Below are positions 10,536 to 24,154 of a DNA stretch of 64,000 nucleotides, piece by piece (positions within the stretch are counted from its first letter, which is position 1; every line of letters begins with the position of its first letter). A program made the translations under genes and the position numbers. The notes beneath the pieces were generated by a model, which worked only from the letters and a program-made list of their open reading frames with translations, did no database searches and was not told the origin of the DNA. The stretch comes from Malachius bipustulatus (taxonomy: Eukaryota > Arthropoda > Insecta > Coleoptera > Melyridae): contig OU342631.1 in NCBI GenBank assembly GCA_910589415.1, positions 12,896,001-12,960,000 on the forward strand, read 5' to 3'.

Positions 10536-13485
10536 ACTGAACTGGCACTTAATATACATTCCAATACTTTGCTGCCATACTTCTCGTGCTGTTTTCCAAG
10601 AAAAACCAAGAAAGCAATAATAAATTTAAGAAGAATTTAGCGACGGAAAATTGAGTTCTTTTAAAGTTGTCAAATAGGCGAAAAAGTTTACTATTGCGAG
10701 GTGATGAGTTAAAGTGTAACTATAATTCCCGACCCGCATCTGATCGGGTATGTATAAGTAATTTAGCTTTGAAGCAACTTGAGAAGGTAATCTTTACAAA
10801 ATTCTATTTCCCGACAAGCAGCAGAAGGAAAGAGTAGGAAAATCAACTTGGAGGTTTATATACCTACCTAAGCAGCTTGCGTACTTGGTTTCATGAATTT
10901 ATTATGTCGTCTAAACTGCTTGAAGTTTTACAACAACTTTATCATTATGAAATATTATATCTCTGTTTATGATAGGTATGAACGAGTGGTATTCAGTACC
11001 AGTACCACTACCAGTACTGCTGAACCGTCGCTGGAAAGTCTTTTGAAGATGAGTTTATTAACTTCGAGCATTAAGGAAACTTCTTATTGTCGTGTCTATC
11101 TAAGAGGAAAGATGAAACGATACCTCCTAGTTTAAGAAGTTCATTCATAATAGAAGAAAAAGTAACGAAGTCTGTAATACTCTCTTATTATATTTATAAT
11201 TATTCTCTCTGGAAGTCACGTTCTAGAGTCTTATCGACATTTTTAACAAATGGTATCATAATTTTTTTTTCTTGCTTGTTCTTGATCAAATTAACTAGAA
11301 AAGTGAATAGGAGTTGCGAAAAAAAGTCTTCGTAAAATCAGAGTTGCGTTGTTAAAACCCGGAAATAGCACCGATTCTCCAATAATAAATACGACTAAAT
11401 CCTACACTTCAATCCCCGAACAATTTCTAAAGTGACACTAACACTGAACAGGATCTGCTCCCTTTTGGCCTTTCATTTCTAGACGTTACCGGAAAACGAT
11501 TACGCTGTAAAGAAACAACTCTTCCAGAAAAATCCGATATCGAATCGACAAGCGGAAGCTTAAACTATGATTTGATTTGATGCATTGTATCTGAGCCCGA
11601 GAAAGGAAAAAAACAAGAATTTCACAGCATTTTAAAAGCATATCCTGGTTCGTAACGAAATTAATGAAATGATTGAACTTCAGCAAGCGCAACATGCGGG
11701 GTTGTAAATAACAGAGGCAAGAGGAGGCACTTTCACGTTAAGCAAACTTTGAATATGATTTATTGCATTATTCGTGTCTGACAGATCCTTTTAAAAGAGA
11801 ATAACAACCGCGCAAAAATATCCCGGCTGCTGAGATATGAGTTTTTCCACCTTCAGAACGAGCCTCCGCACTAGAAAGACCGCACAAATAATTTATTATT
11901 AAAGGGCGGTATTTTCGTTTAATTATTGCCGTGATGACGCTTTATGATTCTGACAGTAACTAATTGTTAATTCTGTCTAGATTCGCCTGCATCCTAATCT
12001 GGATTGAAGCAATAATAGAAGAGTTTAATTTTTAAACGTCAAGGATTTGTGGCTTTTTCAAGGGTACCCTTACAGAATGCGAATTAATCTTTTCAAATTA
12101 TGAATCGATTGAGTTTTTCAATGGCCACTAAAAGATTTATTAGCCTTTTATATTTATGTAATAAAAATCAATCAGGCCTCATTTTTGTTAAGCCTGCATG
12201 AAAAGCAATTCTAGACGAGCGTTCTCTTTTACAACAGAAAACCAATTACGTGCATGTGACAAAAATGAAATTAATCAAGTCACAGTTTTTACTCAAACTG
12301 AAATTTCAAATGGCTTTATATTTTTTTAATTTATAAGCCTAGACTGGCACAAAACATTGTAACGCATTTACGGTATTAAAGCTTATTTACACATACCTTA
12401 AAACAATTATAAAATTCTTAGCAACATTTTCGCTAAAAGTATATCGTGTGTAAATTTACAGACCTTTGACCGTTCCAGAAAGCATAATCTGATACGCGCG
12501 TCGCACGCTCAAAAAGAGATTATTTGGAAGTCAAAGAGGATGATGTGGAAGTAGCGGGAGAGAAGACGCTGTAAAAATAAGGATGACGATAGGTTGGGAA
12601 TGACAAAAGGGGATTGAGATCCAAATAAAAAGGAAGGAAGAAGTCCTTATTAGGCAATGTCGTAGAAAAAGTCTGGGGATTTGTCGAAAGGCTCAGGACG
12701 CGAGACTAGCAACCAAAAATCAAAAACCGAAAACTAAAGAGTGTTTCGGTCGTTTCAAGAGTGAAACAAGAGTGTTTTCGGCAAATAATATCTTTAAATA
12801 ACTTACAACTTTCCGGCAGTGACCGACCTCAACATTAAACGTCGCGTGGTGGTTTGAATTTCAAAAGACTCTCATTACTCCATTATAACAACGCTCAATC
12901 GTTACCTTATCTTCTACTAAGTGAAACAGAAACAACTGATTGCTGCTTAACTACAGGTTCATTCATCCAGGAACGCTTAATCCAAGAAAGTTTCTAAGAA
13001 AATAATAATTCCACCGGATTCCACTGTCAGTAATGTTTTCTTTTTGATTCTCGAAAAGCTTGATAAAAAGGGTGAATCTTTTGAGGCACCACAAGTAAAT
13101 TGATGCCAACCTCCAGTATCCAGTTTACAAGATTTGAGTTTGTTTGTAATGGGGACAAATTTATGAAAGTGACTTATTATTCCATATTTTATTAATTATT
13201 ATTTAATGTTTTAAATATTTTAATTAATTCTGGAAAAGTTGCCTTTAATAAGCCTAAGATCATTTTTGTTGATTTTTAGATTTTGGACAATTAGTTGCGC
13301 GAATTAAATGAAAAATAATCAAAATTAAAAAATCAACTGGCATCCCATAATTTTCCTTTCTTTCTTTCTAAAAGTGAGGAGAGAGTGTCACGTTAGCGTA
13401 GAACAAGCTGGCTCCTAACTTGATCTCTCTTTTTCAAAGTGTCAGAGAGAAATTATACTTACCTACTCAAAACTTGCTACCGTTA
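10536..13485. other. Unassigned DNA, about 2.9 kb
   Basis: No protein homology, transposon end or RNA gene was recognised. The reading frames here are short and lack motifs. Confidence 0.5.
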
Positions 13486-13541
13486 TCTCTTCTCTCTCTC
13501 TCTCTCTCTTTCTCTCTCTCCCTCTCTCCCTCTCTCTCTCC
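13486..13541. repeat. (TC)n microsatellite
   Basis: About 56 bases of nearly pure CT dinucleotides with a few CCT interruptions. Confidence 0.95.
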
Positions 13542-14294
13542 AACCACACAGTTGGGGCTATAGTTTTTTGCTCTCTCGCCACCCACACAACATGTTGAAA
13601 CAGCCCAATCGTTTGATCGGTTTTCCTCGCCTAAGGCCCTCAAAAACGACCTCAAAGGTAAAAATAATTTGATTTCGCTGCACTGCATATCATCGACATC
13701 GAAACTTCTAGTCGCCATATTATAAAACCTTCTTGCGCATCAAACGCAGAAACAGTGTATTTTTATGCGATTCAACTATGAAAATTTTTGCCGCCTTTTA
13801 AATTGGCTTTCTGAATTTGTCAATAGTCAGGTCGAATTTGCGTAGTGGTTTACTGTGAAAATTTCATTTCATTTCGTTTGAAAGCGTGCCATAAAATAGA
13901 TTTTTACATAATAAACCAAAAAAAAATTGGCAAAATTTAACAATTTCGTCTCTTGTCCTATATACCCGCCACTGACTAACTTTAAAAAGTTACAGGCGAG
14001 TTCTGAAAACCGAACATTTGAAATTTTAGAGAAATAAACATCATGTAAAAAAATTCGAATAACTCCGCCATTTCTCTTATTTGCTTCTTTAAATTTTGGA
14101 GAGTTACAAGCTATTAGTATAGTTGTCTACTCCGAAAATTTCAGGTAAATTCCCTCAAAAATGTGCTCATAATCAATTAAAGAAATTTAGCCATTTCTAC
14201 CATTTCACCCACGCCACTAGCTTACTAATGAAAATAATAAAAATTTTATTGCATTAATTCAAATTTCAAATCATTTTAATCCAACCTTGTTAAT

Positions 14295-14500
14295 ACAGGT
14301 TTGTAGGAGTTTTTATTTTCTGCAATTGGGGTTGGCAGGAGCAGTCATATCTGCATGGGTGGTCCTGCCCGAGCCGAGCGCGATGAAAACGGTGCGCTGG
14401 TCTGGTGCTGGTGCTGGTTTTAAATCAAGCAGTCCCGGGTCTGAATATTACATTCAATCGTTAAGTTATTAAACAAGCCTTTAATTGTCATCCTCATTAT
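14295..14500. other. About 206-bp insertion within copy A
   Basis: Compared with copies B and C, extra sequence starts after CCAACCTTGTTAAT and ends before TTTGTTGTGAAAAG. It is much GC-richer than its host (GAGCCGAGCGCGATG, CAGTCCCGGGTCTGA). No clear terminal repeats or tRNA boxes were identified. Confidence 0.5.
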
Positions 14501-15532
14501 TTTGTTGTGAAAAGTTTTCTTTCTATATTGCTTATACAGGGACTAAAAAATAGCCTTTTTCCCTAAAATTCAAAAAGCCGCCATTTTGAAACGGCTCGAT
14601 CGATTTTGCTCAAAAAATGCAATACCAGACCACTACTTGTGGATAATATCTTCCTCCCATAAAAATTTCAGCCTCCTAGATTGAAAACTGCTACCAGAAA
14701 ACCGTGCCACAGGACCGGATGTTTCGAAATTTTAAAGGACACCCTGTAGAAGTAACGCGACTTTTGAAAAAATTTTCAACGAAAATTTAACGTCATCCCG
14801 AAGTTTCACAAGAGTAAAAAAATTTCTTCCACTAATCTTGAAAGATGAAGCTACACTAGAGCGTTTTTAAAATTTTAGAGAAATTTACATCATGTAAAAT
14901 AAATTTAAATATCTCCGCCATTTTTTTTATTTGATCCTTGAAATTTTTGAAGATTAAAGAGTGTTAGTATAGTTGTCTACTGTAAAAATTTTAGTTCAAT
15001 TCCTTCAAAAATGTGCTCAAAAACTGTTATAGAAATTAAGCCATTTTCACTCTTTTCCTACCCACGCCACTGGCTTAATAATGGAAAAAATTCAAATTTT
15101 TTTGCATTAACTCAAATTTCAATTAATTTTCTTTCAATCCTGTTAACTTGATGTGAAAGTTTTTTTGCCATCTTGCTCATACAGGGGTTCAAATATTAGC
15201 AAATTTTTCAAAAATTAAAATGACCGCCATTTTGAAACCGCTCGACCGATTTTGCTCAAGTACAATACCAGACCAGTTTTTATAGATATCTTACTCCCAC
15301 AAAAATTTCAGCCCCCTAGATTCAAAACTGCGACCTGAAATGAGATGACAAAAACCGGGTTCATGGAATTTTGAAGGGACACCCTGTAGAAGTGATGGGA
15401 CTTTTGGAAAGTTTTTCAACGAAAATCCAACGTCATTCCAAAGCTTTACAAGGACCCAAAATTTCGTTCACTAATCTTGAAAGATAAAGCCACAGGAGCG
15501 TTTTTAAAATCGAAATTTCGCGATTTTGGAGA

Positions 15533-15599
15533 AATATATATATATATAAATATATATATATATAAATATATATAAATATATAAATATATATATATATAT
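15533..15599. repeat. (TA)n/ATATAAAT array of copy A
   Basis: Alternating AT with periodic AAA interruptions. The same tract sits at the same place in copies B (29335-29406) and C (split by a foldback element). Confidence 0.9.
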
Positions 15600-15704
15600 C
15601 GTGGGCAGGTGAATTTTGGAAAACCACTTTTTCGTAATCTGGGGGTCATGATCGGTGGACATTTGATGAGTTTGGGTGATTTTCGAAAAGTGATGTCGTC
15701 CTCA

Positions 15705-15732
15705 ATAGTGTATTTTTTTGTTAAAAAATACA
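15705..15732 (+). other. Terminal 12-bp hairpin of copy A
   Basis: AGTGTATTTTTT is followed by a short T/G loop and its reverse complement AAAAAATACACT, then AA. The identical structure ends copies B and C. Confidence 0.85.
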
Positions 15733-15736
15733 CTAA

Positions 15737-17864
15737 TAAATCAATTCCCATCCAGTAAATAAGGTTGAAATTTGAAAATTCACTTCAACGTTTGATTGCG
15801 CTTCGCTCTTAGTTACCTAGAGCAGTTCAAGCGAAACGAGATTTTATGTAGGTACATTTTCAGGATGAATATAAAAAACCCGTTTCATTAGCATATCTTT
15901 CAAAAGCAGATTTTACAGAGGCTTTGTTAAAAAAGACTGCAATCAACCGTTACATTTTTTTTTTAAGACTTGATCACTCAGAAATAATTTATGTAAGAAT
16001 TTTTTATTTCATTTACCTTTTTTACCAAAACGTTTCTCATTATCCCATCAATTGATAATAAAGAAATTCCCCCAATGGATCAGAACTGAAGCAGAAGCCG
16101 AAGTGGAAGTGGTGAAGGAGAGAGGAGAGATGGGTTAATGAAATAACACTTCATCGCAGTGTTGCACCTTCATTATCTCGTTGGAAGTTTACTATAAACT
16201 TGATAAGTGCAGAGCTAATTTCGAGATTGAAGCTGGAGATTAGTTCCTTGTAGAAAGCTCCCGGGAGCTCCAACTCCGCGTGGAAAAATTTCCCAGTAGC
16301 AGCAGTAGAGGTAGGTATATATCGAACTTCTAGATCTAGATCGATCGTTCTAATAACAATAATAAGATTTCCTGGTCCTGGTAGGTATAAATAAATAAAT
16401 AAATAATTTGAGATTAAATATTCCTGCTGTGAATTTTATATCCGTAGAGAAAAAATCGGCGGATATTTGTGAAATGTTTCTGGCAGAACCGTTATTCGCG
16501 GTGTAAAATTAGATCCGGGCTTGATTGAATTTTATTTCCTCATTCTGGGCGAGTTTCTATCCTCTTTACGCACGCACCGCGGGAGCGGCGGAATTGTTGG
16601 CGATACAAAATCTCCAGAAAATAAGGCATAAGCAGTAAACCGGGAACGATCCAATAATAAAGCTGCTGCCAACTTAAGGGCTATTTACGATTCGAGTCGC
16701 TTCGATTGAACAAATTCGAAACTTGAATTCTGATTATGCGAATAAATTTGTTTTTACTTCAAGTGGAAATCAAAGTGAAAGGTCAGTCATTGCTCAGATG
16801 CTTGAGAACACTACAAAGATCTAGAAGATCAAGCGTTTGAGTCAACCGAGATAATTATTATTATTATTCCCTCTCCATTCCTTTCATCATTAATTACATT
16901 ACATTAACCGCGCTTTGAGTTTATTTTAAAAATGGGGAGGACATTCACAACAAACTCTAATGCCTTATCTCTCATTTCATCTCATCTAATCTCCTCCAAG
17001 CTGTTTGATAACCCAGAAGAAAATAATAACTCTTCTATTAATTATTTTAATGGGCAACATCCAGACGATTGGATAGCCTCTAATTACTCCTATAAGTTTC
17101 AGATCTGCACAGTATCTACACCTAACTATACAAAGTTCGGATGGGGAATAAATTGGGATCGATCAGTTCCTTTAATTAAATGGATATCTACAGTTTAATT
17201 GATCAAGAAACATCTCTTACCACCCAGAATTTCATTACCATGTCATAAAGTTATTTTACTGCGGTTATAAAAGGAGGAAGTGTTTAATTTAAGTTATTGT
17301 GGGTAACTACGGCTGCTACACGAATATTAAACAGACTTGTAATTGGATTGTTACCAGTTTTATTTTCGAATTGATGTACTTGATCCAATATACTTAAAAA
17401 TTATTTACACTCACTTTAATGAAGCCTTTAATCCACGCGATTTAATGAAAGCTGGAAGGTAATTGATATTTATAGTAAACTTTGGAAAGTTTATTTTAAA
17501 CGTTGCAGTTTCAAAGTGAAAGGACCCAAACCATATAACAACTGCGCATGTTAAAAATTGTAAACTTTAGAGTCAAGAAACGCACCCAATTTTTATTTTT
17601 ATCTGTCAAGCTTTCAAAGCTAGAAACGTCAGTTCTGTCAATGTCATAAACCCAGAATTCAAGTCACACTCAGCAAATACACTAGATAATAATACGTGCA
17701 GCTTCCACTGAAAATTGTCACCGGAAGTTACTGTCGCCCAAGCGGCCCGATATCTAACCAGCGTTGATTTGAAATGTCAATTTAATTGAACGAAACGTCA
17801 ATCTGACGTTTACTTTGCTTATGATTTATAAACTTTTTGACTAGTAGTTTATTCTAATTCTAAT
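15737..17864. other. Unassigned DNA, about 2.1 kb
   Basis: A short (AAAT)n run lies near 16389-16410. An 88-codon frame at 16932-17198 has no motif. Nothing else was recognised. Confidence 0.5.
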
Positions 17865-18990
17865 TACAAAACGTTAAGTGTTGCGAGAATAATTGCGTAA
17901 AGCCAAGACAAGATAGATGTATTGGCCTATTGTCATCGGAAGACCTAAATAATTCCTTAATGGTTTTGGTTAAATATGTACAAACGAGATGCTTTGCTGA
18001 AAGAACTGAGCCAATTGCAGCAATGTAATGTGGCTCCGTCAATTCGAAATTTGAACCCTTTCTTGGATGAAAAAGTTTTGATTCGCGTTGGAGGAAGGTT
18101 GGTGAATTCTGAATTTGATATGGATAAACATCATCCAATTCTGTTGCCGGCAAAAAATTGGTTAACGAAATTAATATTTACAAGGGAACATTTGCGTTTG
18201 TTGCATGCTGGTCCGCAACACCTATTAACATCTGTGCGAGAGCGATTTTGGGCAATTTCGGGAAGATATACGACAAAAAGAGTGGTTCACGAATGTGTGA
18301 GGTGTTTTCGTGTTGCGCCAAAAAAAATAACTCCAATAATGGGTAATTTGCCAGCTTGCAGAATTAATCCTTCTTACCCTTTTCAAAATACTTGGGTGGA
18401 CTATGATGCTGGTCCAATGAATTTAAATGATACGAAGGGGCGTGGTTGTAGGGTTTCAAAGTCTTATATTTGCTTGTTTATATGTATGGTGACCAAAGCT
18501 GTTCATATAATTGAACTTGTTACAGATTTGTCAACTGATGATTCGTTTATTTTGGCTTTAAAGAGATTTATTGCCCGTAGGGGAAATCCTTCCAATATGT
18601 ATTCGGACAACGGGACAAATTTTAGGGGAGCAAAAACCGAGTTAGACAAGTTGAGGGTTTTTGTACTAAAAAATAAAGACAGCATTGTTGAGGCTGACTG
18701 GCGAAGGAGTCGATTGGCACTTCATACCCCCCGGATCACCTCACTTCGGAGGACTTTTTTTCGTCTCCGACATTTGAAGAGATATGTATACGTTACTCGT
18801 ACAAATTGAGGCCATCATGAATTCCAGACCTTTGTCACCCCTCTCTCACGATCCCAACAATTTAAATCCTCTTACTCCCGCTCACTTTTTGGTGGGAAGA
18901 AGACTATTGTCACTGCCAGATCCGTGTATTTTGAAGATTCCAGAGTCTAGATTATCGTGCTTCCAAAGAGTTCAACAACTCCAACAATAG
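17865..18990 (+). pseudogene. BEL/Pao integrase fragment
   Basis: The longest open stretch (17976-18809) carries hallmarks of BEL/Pao polyproteins: FLDEKVLIRVGGRL, HHPILLP, then a zinc-binding-like block with HLRLLHAGPQHLL and CVRCF. An integrase core follows with WVDYDAGP and YSDNGTNFRGA. The reading shifts frame near 18700, and about 30 residues after a PHFGG-like segment appear deleted. A second frame (18784-18990) continues with IEAIMNSRPLSPLSHDPN and ALTPAHFLVG-like sequence. The first 100 bases are also readable in another frame. RT and protease are absent and no LTR was found, so this is a truncated, frame-broken relic. Confidence 0.88.
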
Positions 18991-19500
18991 GTTTACTTAA
19001 AAACTGACGACTTATTTATTTGCTTTGAAACCAATCGAGTTATGCAAACGAAACTTGGTGAGTTAAACAGTGGCACGCATACGGGTACCAATTAAAAATA
19101 TTTCAACAAAAATGCAATAAGCATCGAAATAAACCACTAAAATTCACATTATTACTGCTGCTATGTATTGTATGTAGGTGTCACAAGCCTGACGTCATAG
19201 GCTGCGCACTGACATGTTTGTATAATAATTATATATACGTGTTTTCACGAGTATTACGCGTACCCATACACCTGTCTGTGCCAAAGTACTTACGAGTAAA
19301 TACTTACGAGTACATTTTCTGAGTTTCGTACTCGAATTTCAATTTATTTACGAGTACTCTTTCAAGTACTCCTGCCTATAGCTCTGCGCTCTGCGTCAAC
19401 CCCAACATTACCTGATACACCAAAAACTATAGATAATTTTATTATGTCTGTGAAAATAATTTATATTACATCCGTGCTTTTCATATCCGGTGTCTTGTGT
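18991..19500. other. Unassigned DNA after the BEL/Pao relic
   Basis: The integrase homology stops abruptly at about 18990. Repeated ACGAGTA and TACTCG words occur near 19240-19370, but no element could be named. Confidence 0.45.
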
Positions 19501-20647
19501 AGTTAGCGATCGAGGCGTGTAGATGGCGCTCCTTTTCATACTTCACGTTTATTACATGTAAATAGCGGAGAGCTGCACGTATTATTATCTAATGTATTTG
19601 CACTCAGTGGTGAGACTTCATTTTTTTTCTGACATCGAGACAGTGAGCATCAGAACAGCAGCTGCTTTCCATCATTTTCATTTTTGTTTGGTTATAAACT
19701 CAATGAGCTCTGCCCGCGTTTTGTTATTGTTTATACCTACGCACGTGAGTTATTTATTTATTTATTGTTGTTGCAATATTACAAGAGACTAGCTCTTACC
19801 TTTTACTGTTTATTTATTGTTTGAAACATCATTTATTTAAAAAGACACGTGGCCTTTGATTATTTTGTTACTCTCATGAAGGGGGCCCATGCCCATAGTG
19901 TTTTTAATAATTATTTCTGTGTGCAAAGAGGATTCAATTGTTTCTAATTTCAAATTGGTAAATTAACACGTGCTGCCCGACACTTAATTTTATCTCATTA
20001 ATATCATACAATTGGTGCAGGTAGTTTATAGTCAAGGAGGGCCCCATTTCAAACACCACGTTTTACAGAAAGCATGATTTATTTTAACACCACGTTTCAT
20101 CCAATCTTTATGGTTATTTGAATTATTTAAATTTATTTATTGTAATCTTGAACCAGCACATGCCCTTTTGATTATTATTATTATTATTATTATTATGATC
20201 AAGCACATTTCTCTACAAATAACTTATTTTACAGTGTTCACATTTTCTTTGCATTTCAAACTATTTTCTGCTCTCAACAATTTTATTTACATTTTATTCA
20301 TGAAACTATTTAAACGATCAAACTGTATAATTTTATTATGTTTTTGATTGCATTTTACTGGTGAATTTTAACTTTCTTTGTCATTATCGTCAATTTAATG
20401 AACATGTATTGTGTTTTTTTGATTTTAATTTGTTTTGTGCTAAATTAATTGCAATTGTGAGGTTTTGATCATTAATCATTTTATTTAAATTGAAATTTTA
20501 TTGTTTTGGAATGCGAGCGACACATGCATTGATGAATTTGATTTTGTTTCTAAATTGTTATCGAGGACTGTCTTTTTACAGATCGATAACGCCTCTGCTA
20601 TATAATATGTTCGGCCTCATTTTGTATTTCATATTTCCTGAACTCTA

Positions 20648-20775
20648 AACTATTTATTTATTTGATGCTACTGATTTACTTGCTCTGACCTATTTATTTA
20701 TTTGTTGCTACAGGTTTACTTGCCCGAACTATTTATTTACTTGCTGCTATTGATTTACTCGCCTGATCTATTTAT
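20648..20775. repeat. Tandem repeat, about 40-bp unit, 3 copies
   Basis: Each unit reads CTATTTATTTATTTG then a TGCTAC-GTTTACT-GCC-GA block. The array is part of the composite family. Confidence 0.8.
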
Positions 20776-21104
20776 TTGTTTTTATGCATTTTTGTGTGTC
20801 TTGTTTCCTTTTCAGGAGGTATGAGTCCTTGAAATAGAAAGATAAAATGTGGTCTTCCTGAATATAACAGATTTGCTTATCAATGTCAATCTTACACCAA
20901 AACGGTGACGATATTATGTTTGTGTCTTTTGTATTTTATGTTTTTGTCATGGTGTATTTTTGTGTAAAATCCTAAATGAAACGACGATATGATTTTGTTT
21001 TGACTCACGAATCGCAGCGTTAGACAACGACACTTCAATCTGCTGTATAGGTTATGTATCATTTTAACGTTGGATGTTCTTTGGAATCGATTTTATTTAT
21101 TTGG

Positions 21105-21272
21105 TATTAGTCCGGGGTGTGGAGATAAGTCGATTAGGCTTCTCGCATCAACAAGGTCTAATTTATGTGTATTTGGTTACGTCTTTTCTATTAGTCCGGG
21201 GTGTGGAGATAAGTCGATTAGGCTTCTCCCATCAACAAAGTCTAATTTATGTGTGTTTTGTTATGTCTTTTC
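21105..21272. repeat. 84-bp tandem duplication
   Basis: Two adjacent copies start at 21105 and 21189 with TATTAGTCCGGGGTGTGGAG and differ at only a few bases. A related single unit occurs at about 33085-33170. Two overlapping reading frames across it only reflect the repeat. Confidence 0.9.
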
Positions 21273-22017
21273 TTTACAGGTACTAAACGGCTCGCAAAGA
21301 CTAACGTTAAAATGACAGGTTACCATAATACAAGAGATTTAGTTCTCACCCCTCAACGCCCAAGCAAATGCTTGATTCTAACATGTCGTCGTTTCATTGT
21401 GTGTTTTTCATTGTATGTTTTTCATTTTATGTTTTGCACTTCATACAGTCAGAGGTTTTTTTATTTTCACGGGGTTCTTTTTTTACTCTGACTATATATT
21501 TGCGTAGGCGGAACTCTTTGCGGGCGGGATCAGTCGTGTGGGGTGGGGTGGAGAGATTCAATAATACTCAAATAATTTCAAAAGTCAATAAATCAATTCA
21601 TTTTTAAAGGGGAAACTCTGTCTTTTAAATTAAATCTCCTATCTCTCAACAAAAGACTGGTTCAAAGTATTTTCGTAAGCTTTTGCTACGAACGAACCCA
21701 AATAAGGTTACTACCCATAACAACGTAAGGTCCAAACAAGGTGAAAAACTAGACAGATCACGAGCCAAGGTAAAACCCACAAACACAGGTAAAAACCATG
21801 ATCACAAACGGTAAGTAATATGTTGGCCATTTTATTTGAAACCAGGGCGGGAGAACCTTAAATTCAAATCAAACATTCAGGGCGGGAATCCAAACAGTCA
21901 TTCATGACAGAAAAGTTGATATTTCAAACGTCAAAGGGGTTCTTCTTTTTCAAAACCATTCAGTCTGGGGGCCACATTACTGAATTTACTGCGCATGACG
22001 CAGAACCTCCATTTTGA

Positions 22018-22165
22018 GAGGTTAGGTAGGTTACATCACAGATTCTTTACCGTCAAAGAGGATGCAGGATTTTAGGTAGGTTACACTACAGATTTGGTTC
22101 CATGTGACCAGGATTTTAGGGTGTTTACACTACAGATTTGGTGCCTTGACCAGGACGTACAAGGT
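22018..22165. repeat. Short tandem array, about 45-55 bp unit
   Basis: Three imperfect units share AGG-TAGGTTACACTACAGATT and a following CCAGGATTTT block. Confidence 0.75.
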
Positions 22166-24154
22166 AACCATGTTACACTACACAAGCAAAGTGTTTTTTC
22201 GAGTGGCACCCATATATGTTTACTGTAAAGCCTAGACATCAATTGTCAAGGCTAAGCCAATGACATAGTTATTGTAGCCAGAGAAAAGTTCGAAGAAATT
22301 CTCTGACATAATACAAAGAGGACCAGCGCAAAGTCCTTGTCGTAGATTTCACTATAGATAAATGAATCATTTGGGAGAAAAGGACAGCAAAGTCACTGGA
22401 CCCCTAAGGGTGAGCAAGAACCCAGGGTTTCAACCTGGTCACTCTGAGATTCATGTACCGTCACGGCAAAACAAAAAATGTTAACGCATTTTTGTTGTCA
22501 TGTAAATTTCAGCTGAATTTTACTATAGTAAGCCAGACTTTGCTCAGTAGCGTCAAGAGATAAAAATATTTGGCATCTATCTTTGACGGCGCTAATGATT
22601 TAAAGTTCAAATTGCACAATAAGATTTTTCCGTTCGTTCATATTTGGATGGCCGCAACTGTACTACCATGACAGTGAAAACCTGTGTAGATTAAATAATA
22701 AAGCTCTTGGGTGCATATTCATGAAAACTGGTCTCACAACGGCTATTGTATATTATGCAGATAAACCTACACCTCACAGCACTACATTCGGTTGTGGAAA
22801 TTGCGCTTTTGAAATTTGGAATTTGTGAAAAAGCGCTTATTACAGAATGATCAGGGAGAAAGACCATTGGGAGAAAGGACTATGTTATCTTTTGCTGAGT
22901 CACATGCGTAACCATTCGGTTTTAGCGTAGAGTCGGACACCAAATCCCTTGCATTTTCATTATTTCTTTCTTCCTGTTGAAATTATTTGATTTTTATTAA
23001 TTTCAATTGATTCACGATCTAAACGTTTATAATAGTGTGACGTAGTGGATAGGATGAGCAATTTACGGCATTATTCGTTGCGATGGCGGAAAAAGCTAGT
23101 GGAGGGGTGTGAGACAATCGGATCTATAAATAGAATAGCTCCTGCAGTGGTCGATCCAGTCGTCAACGAACATGAAAAGCGTTAGCATCGCTTACGCACA
23201 CATAATCGCTGTTGATCGGAGTTGTTGATGGCACATCTACGAACTCAAAATGACTTCAGTTGAATCCAGCCATGAAAGTTTACACGCAACATAATATAAT
23301 ATGAAAACTTGACATAGTAGAATATCTTAGAATATCTAAGAGGATGTTGTTGATAATAGACATTTATATAGCACCTTCAGAATTGTTATTTTTTTTAGCA
23401 GTATAGTATAATAAGAGTAACAAAAAAAAGCGTTTAAAATAAAATTTCTAATCTTTCAATACTCTTGCCATTCGGGTATTTATTCATTAGAGTGGATGTA
23501 GACTGAAGTGTCGTCGTTCGTAGCGCAGTTTGTTTGTAAACCTGCGGCTGCGACATCAAGAATTGTTTACCTTCCAGTTAAGCGATGGCATCCGACGCTG
23601 CGTTTCAATTTGTTGTAAATAAGCATTTTGTGTCTGGCAATAAAGTTAAACTACGCTTTGTTTATTGCCCCTCGGTTCCCGGAAATCAAATTACACTTGA
23701 AGACATAATGGCCCGAAATTAGGAGGTCTGCATGCTGAACTGTTCCCATTGCAGGCATTTCATATTGCGACCAGGAGTAGTAGGTGGCAAAATGAAGGTA
23801 ATTGCTCGCTTCAGTTCCCTTCTTCTCGTACAGCCTCCCTATAAACCAATCGGTTCCTGTAGTTCCTTGGCGCTGATGATGATAATAATTAATTAGGACT
23901 TGAAAGGAAAACTCGGTTACACTCTTAAGTACGTCTTGGTTTGGATCTTGATAACGTCTTTCAGACGTCACGTTAATTATTAACTTAAATTATGTGCCAG
24001 GTATTATGTAATCTGATTACTAGTCTCTCTTGTCGTTCCTTGCCGATTTTCTCACTTCAAACACCAACGACCAAGACCAAGACGATCAACACTAACATTA
24101 ACATCACTAACTGGGGAACATGAAAGTAATCGAGCTTTTTGTTCCAGGAAAAAA
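22166..24154. other. Unassigned DNA, about 2 kb
   Basis: A 106-codon minus-strand frame at 23651-23971 has no recognisable domain or splice context. No repeats were identified. Confidence 0.5.

Larger units (their letters stand above)
13727..15736 (+). mobile_element. Hairpin family, copy A
   Basis: The copy begins ACCTTCTTGCGCATCAA and ends in the hairpin followed by CACTAA, as do copies B and C. Inside are two diverged tandem modules, each containing CTCCGCCATTT, TAGTATAGTTGTCTACT, CACGCCACT-GCTTA, CCGCCATTTTGAAAC and CACCCTGTAGAAGT. An AT microsatellite precedes the 3' end. It has no coding capacity. The terminal hairpin with CTAA after it and the lack of an evident target duplication resemble Helitron/Helentron non-autonomous elements, but this assignment is inference. 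Copy A is visibly more diverged than B and C and carries an extra insertion. Confidence 0.7.
19500..22165. repeat. Longest copy of the composite repeat family
   Basis: Blocks from this interval recur at 2391-3540, 9830-10535, 33085-33790 and 54270-54760, always in the same relative order although with internal deletions. It contains three small tandem arrays, a TTTACAGGTACTAAA-GG block and the terminal TTCATGACAGA / AACGTCAAAGGGGTTC / TTCTTTTT block. No transposase was seen. It is probably a non-autonomous element, but its true ends were not identified. Confidence 0.5.

Noticed and set aside
15433..15751. Tyr-Ile-rich reading frames here and at 29082-29475 and 45144-45558
   Set aside because: They are translations of the AT microsatellite in the hairpin family and occur in both strands.
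21070..21607. Four overlapping frames of 70-81 codons
   Set aside because: They reflect an 84-bp tandem duplication read in several frames.
23651..23971. 106-codon minus-strand open frame
   Set aside because: No motif, ordinary composition, no splice or promoter context; likely chance.
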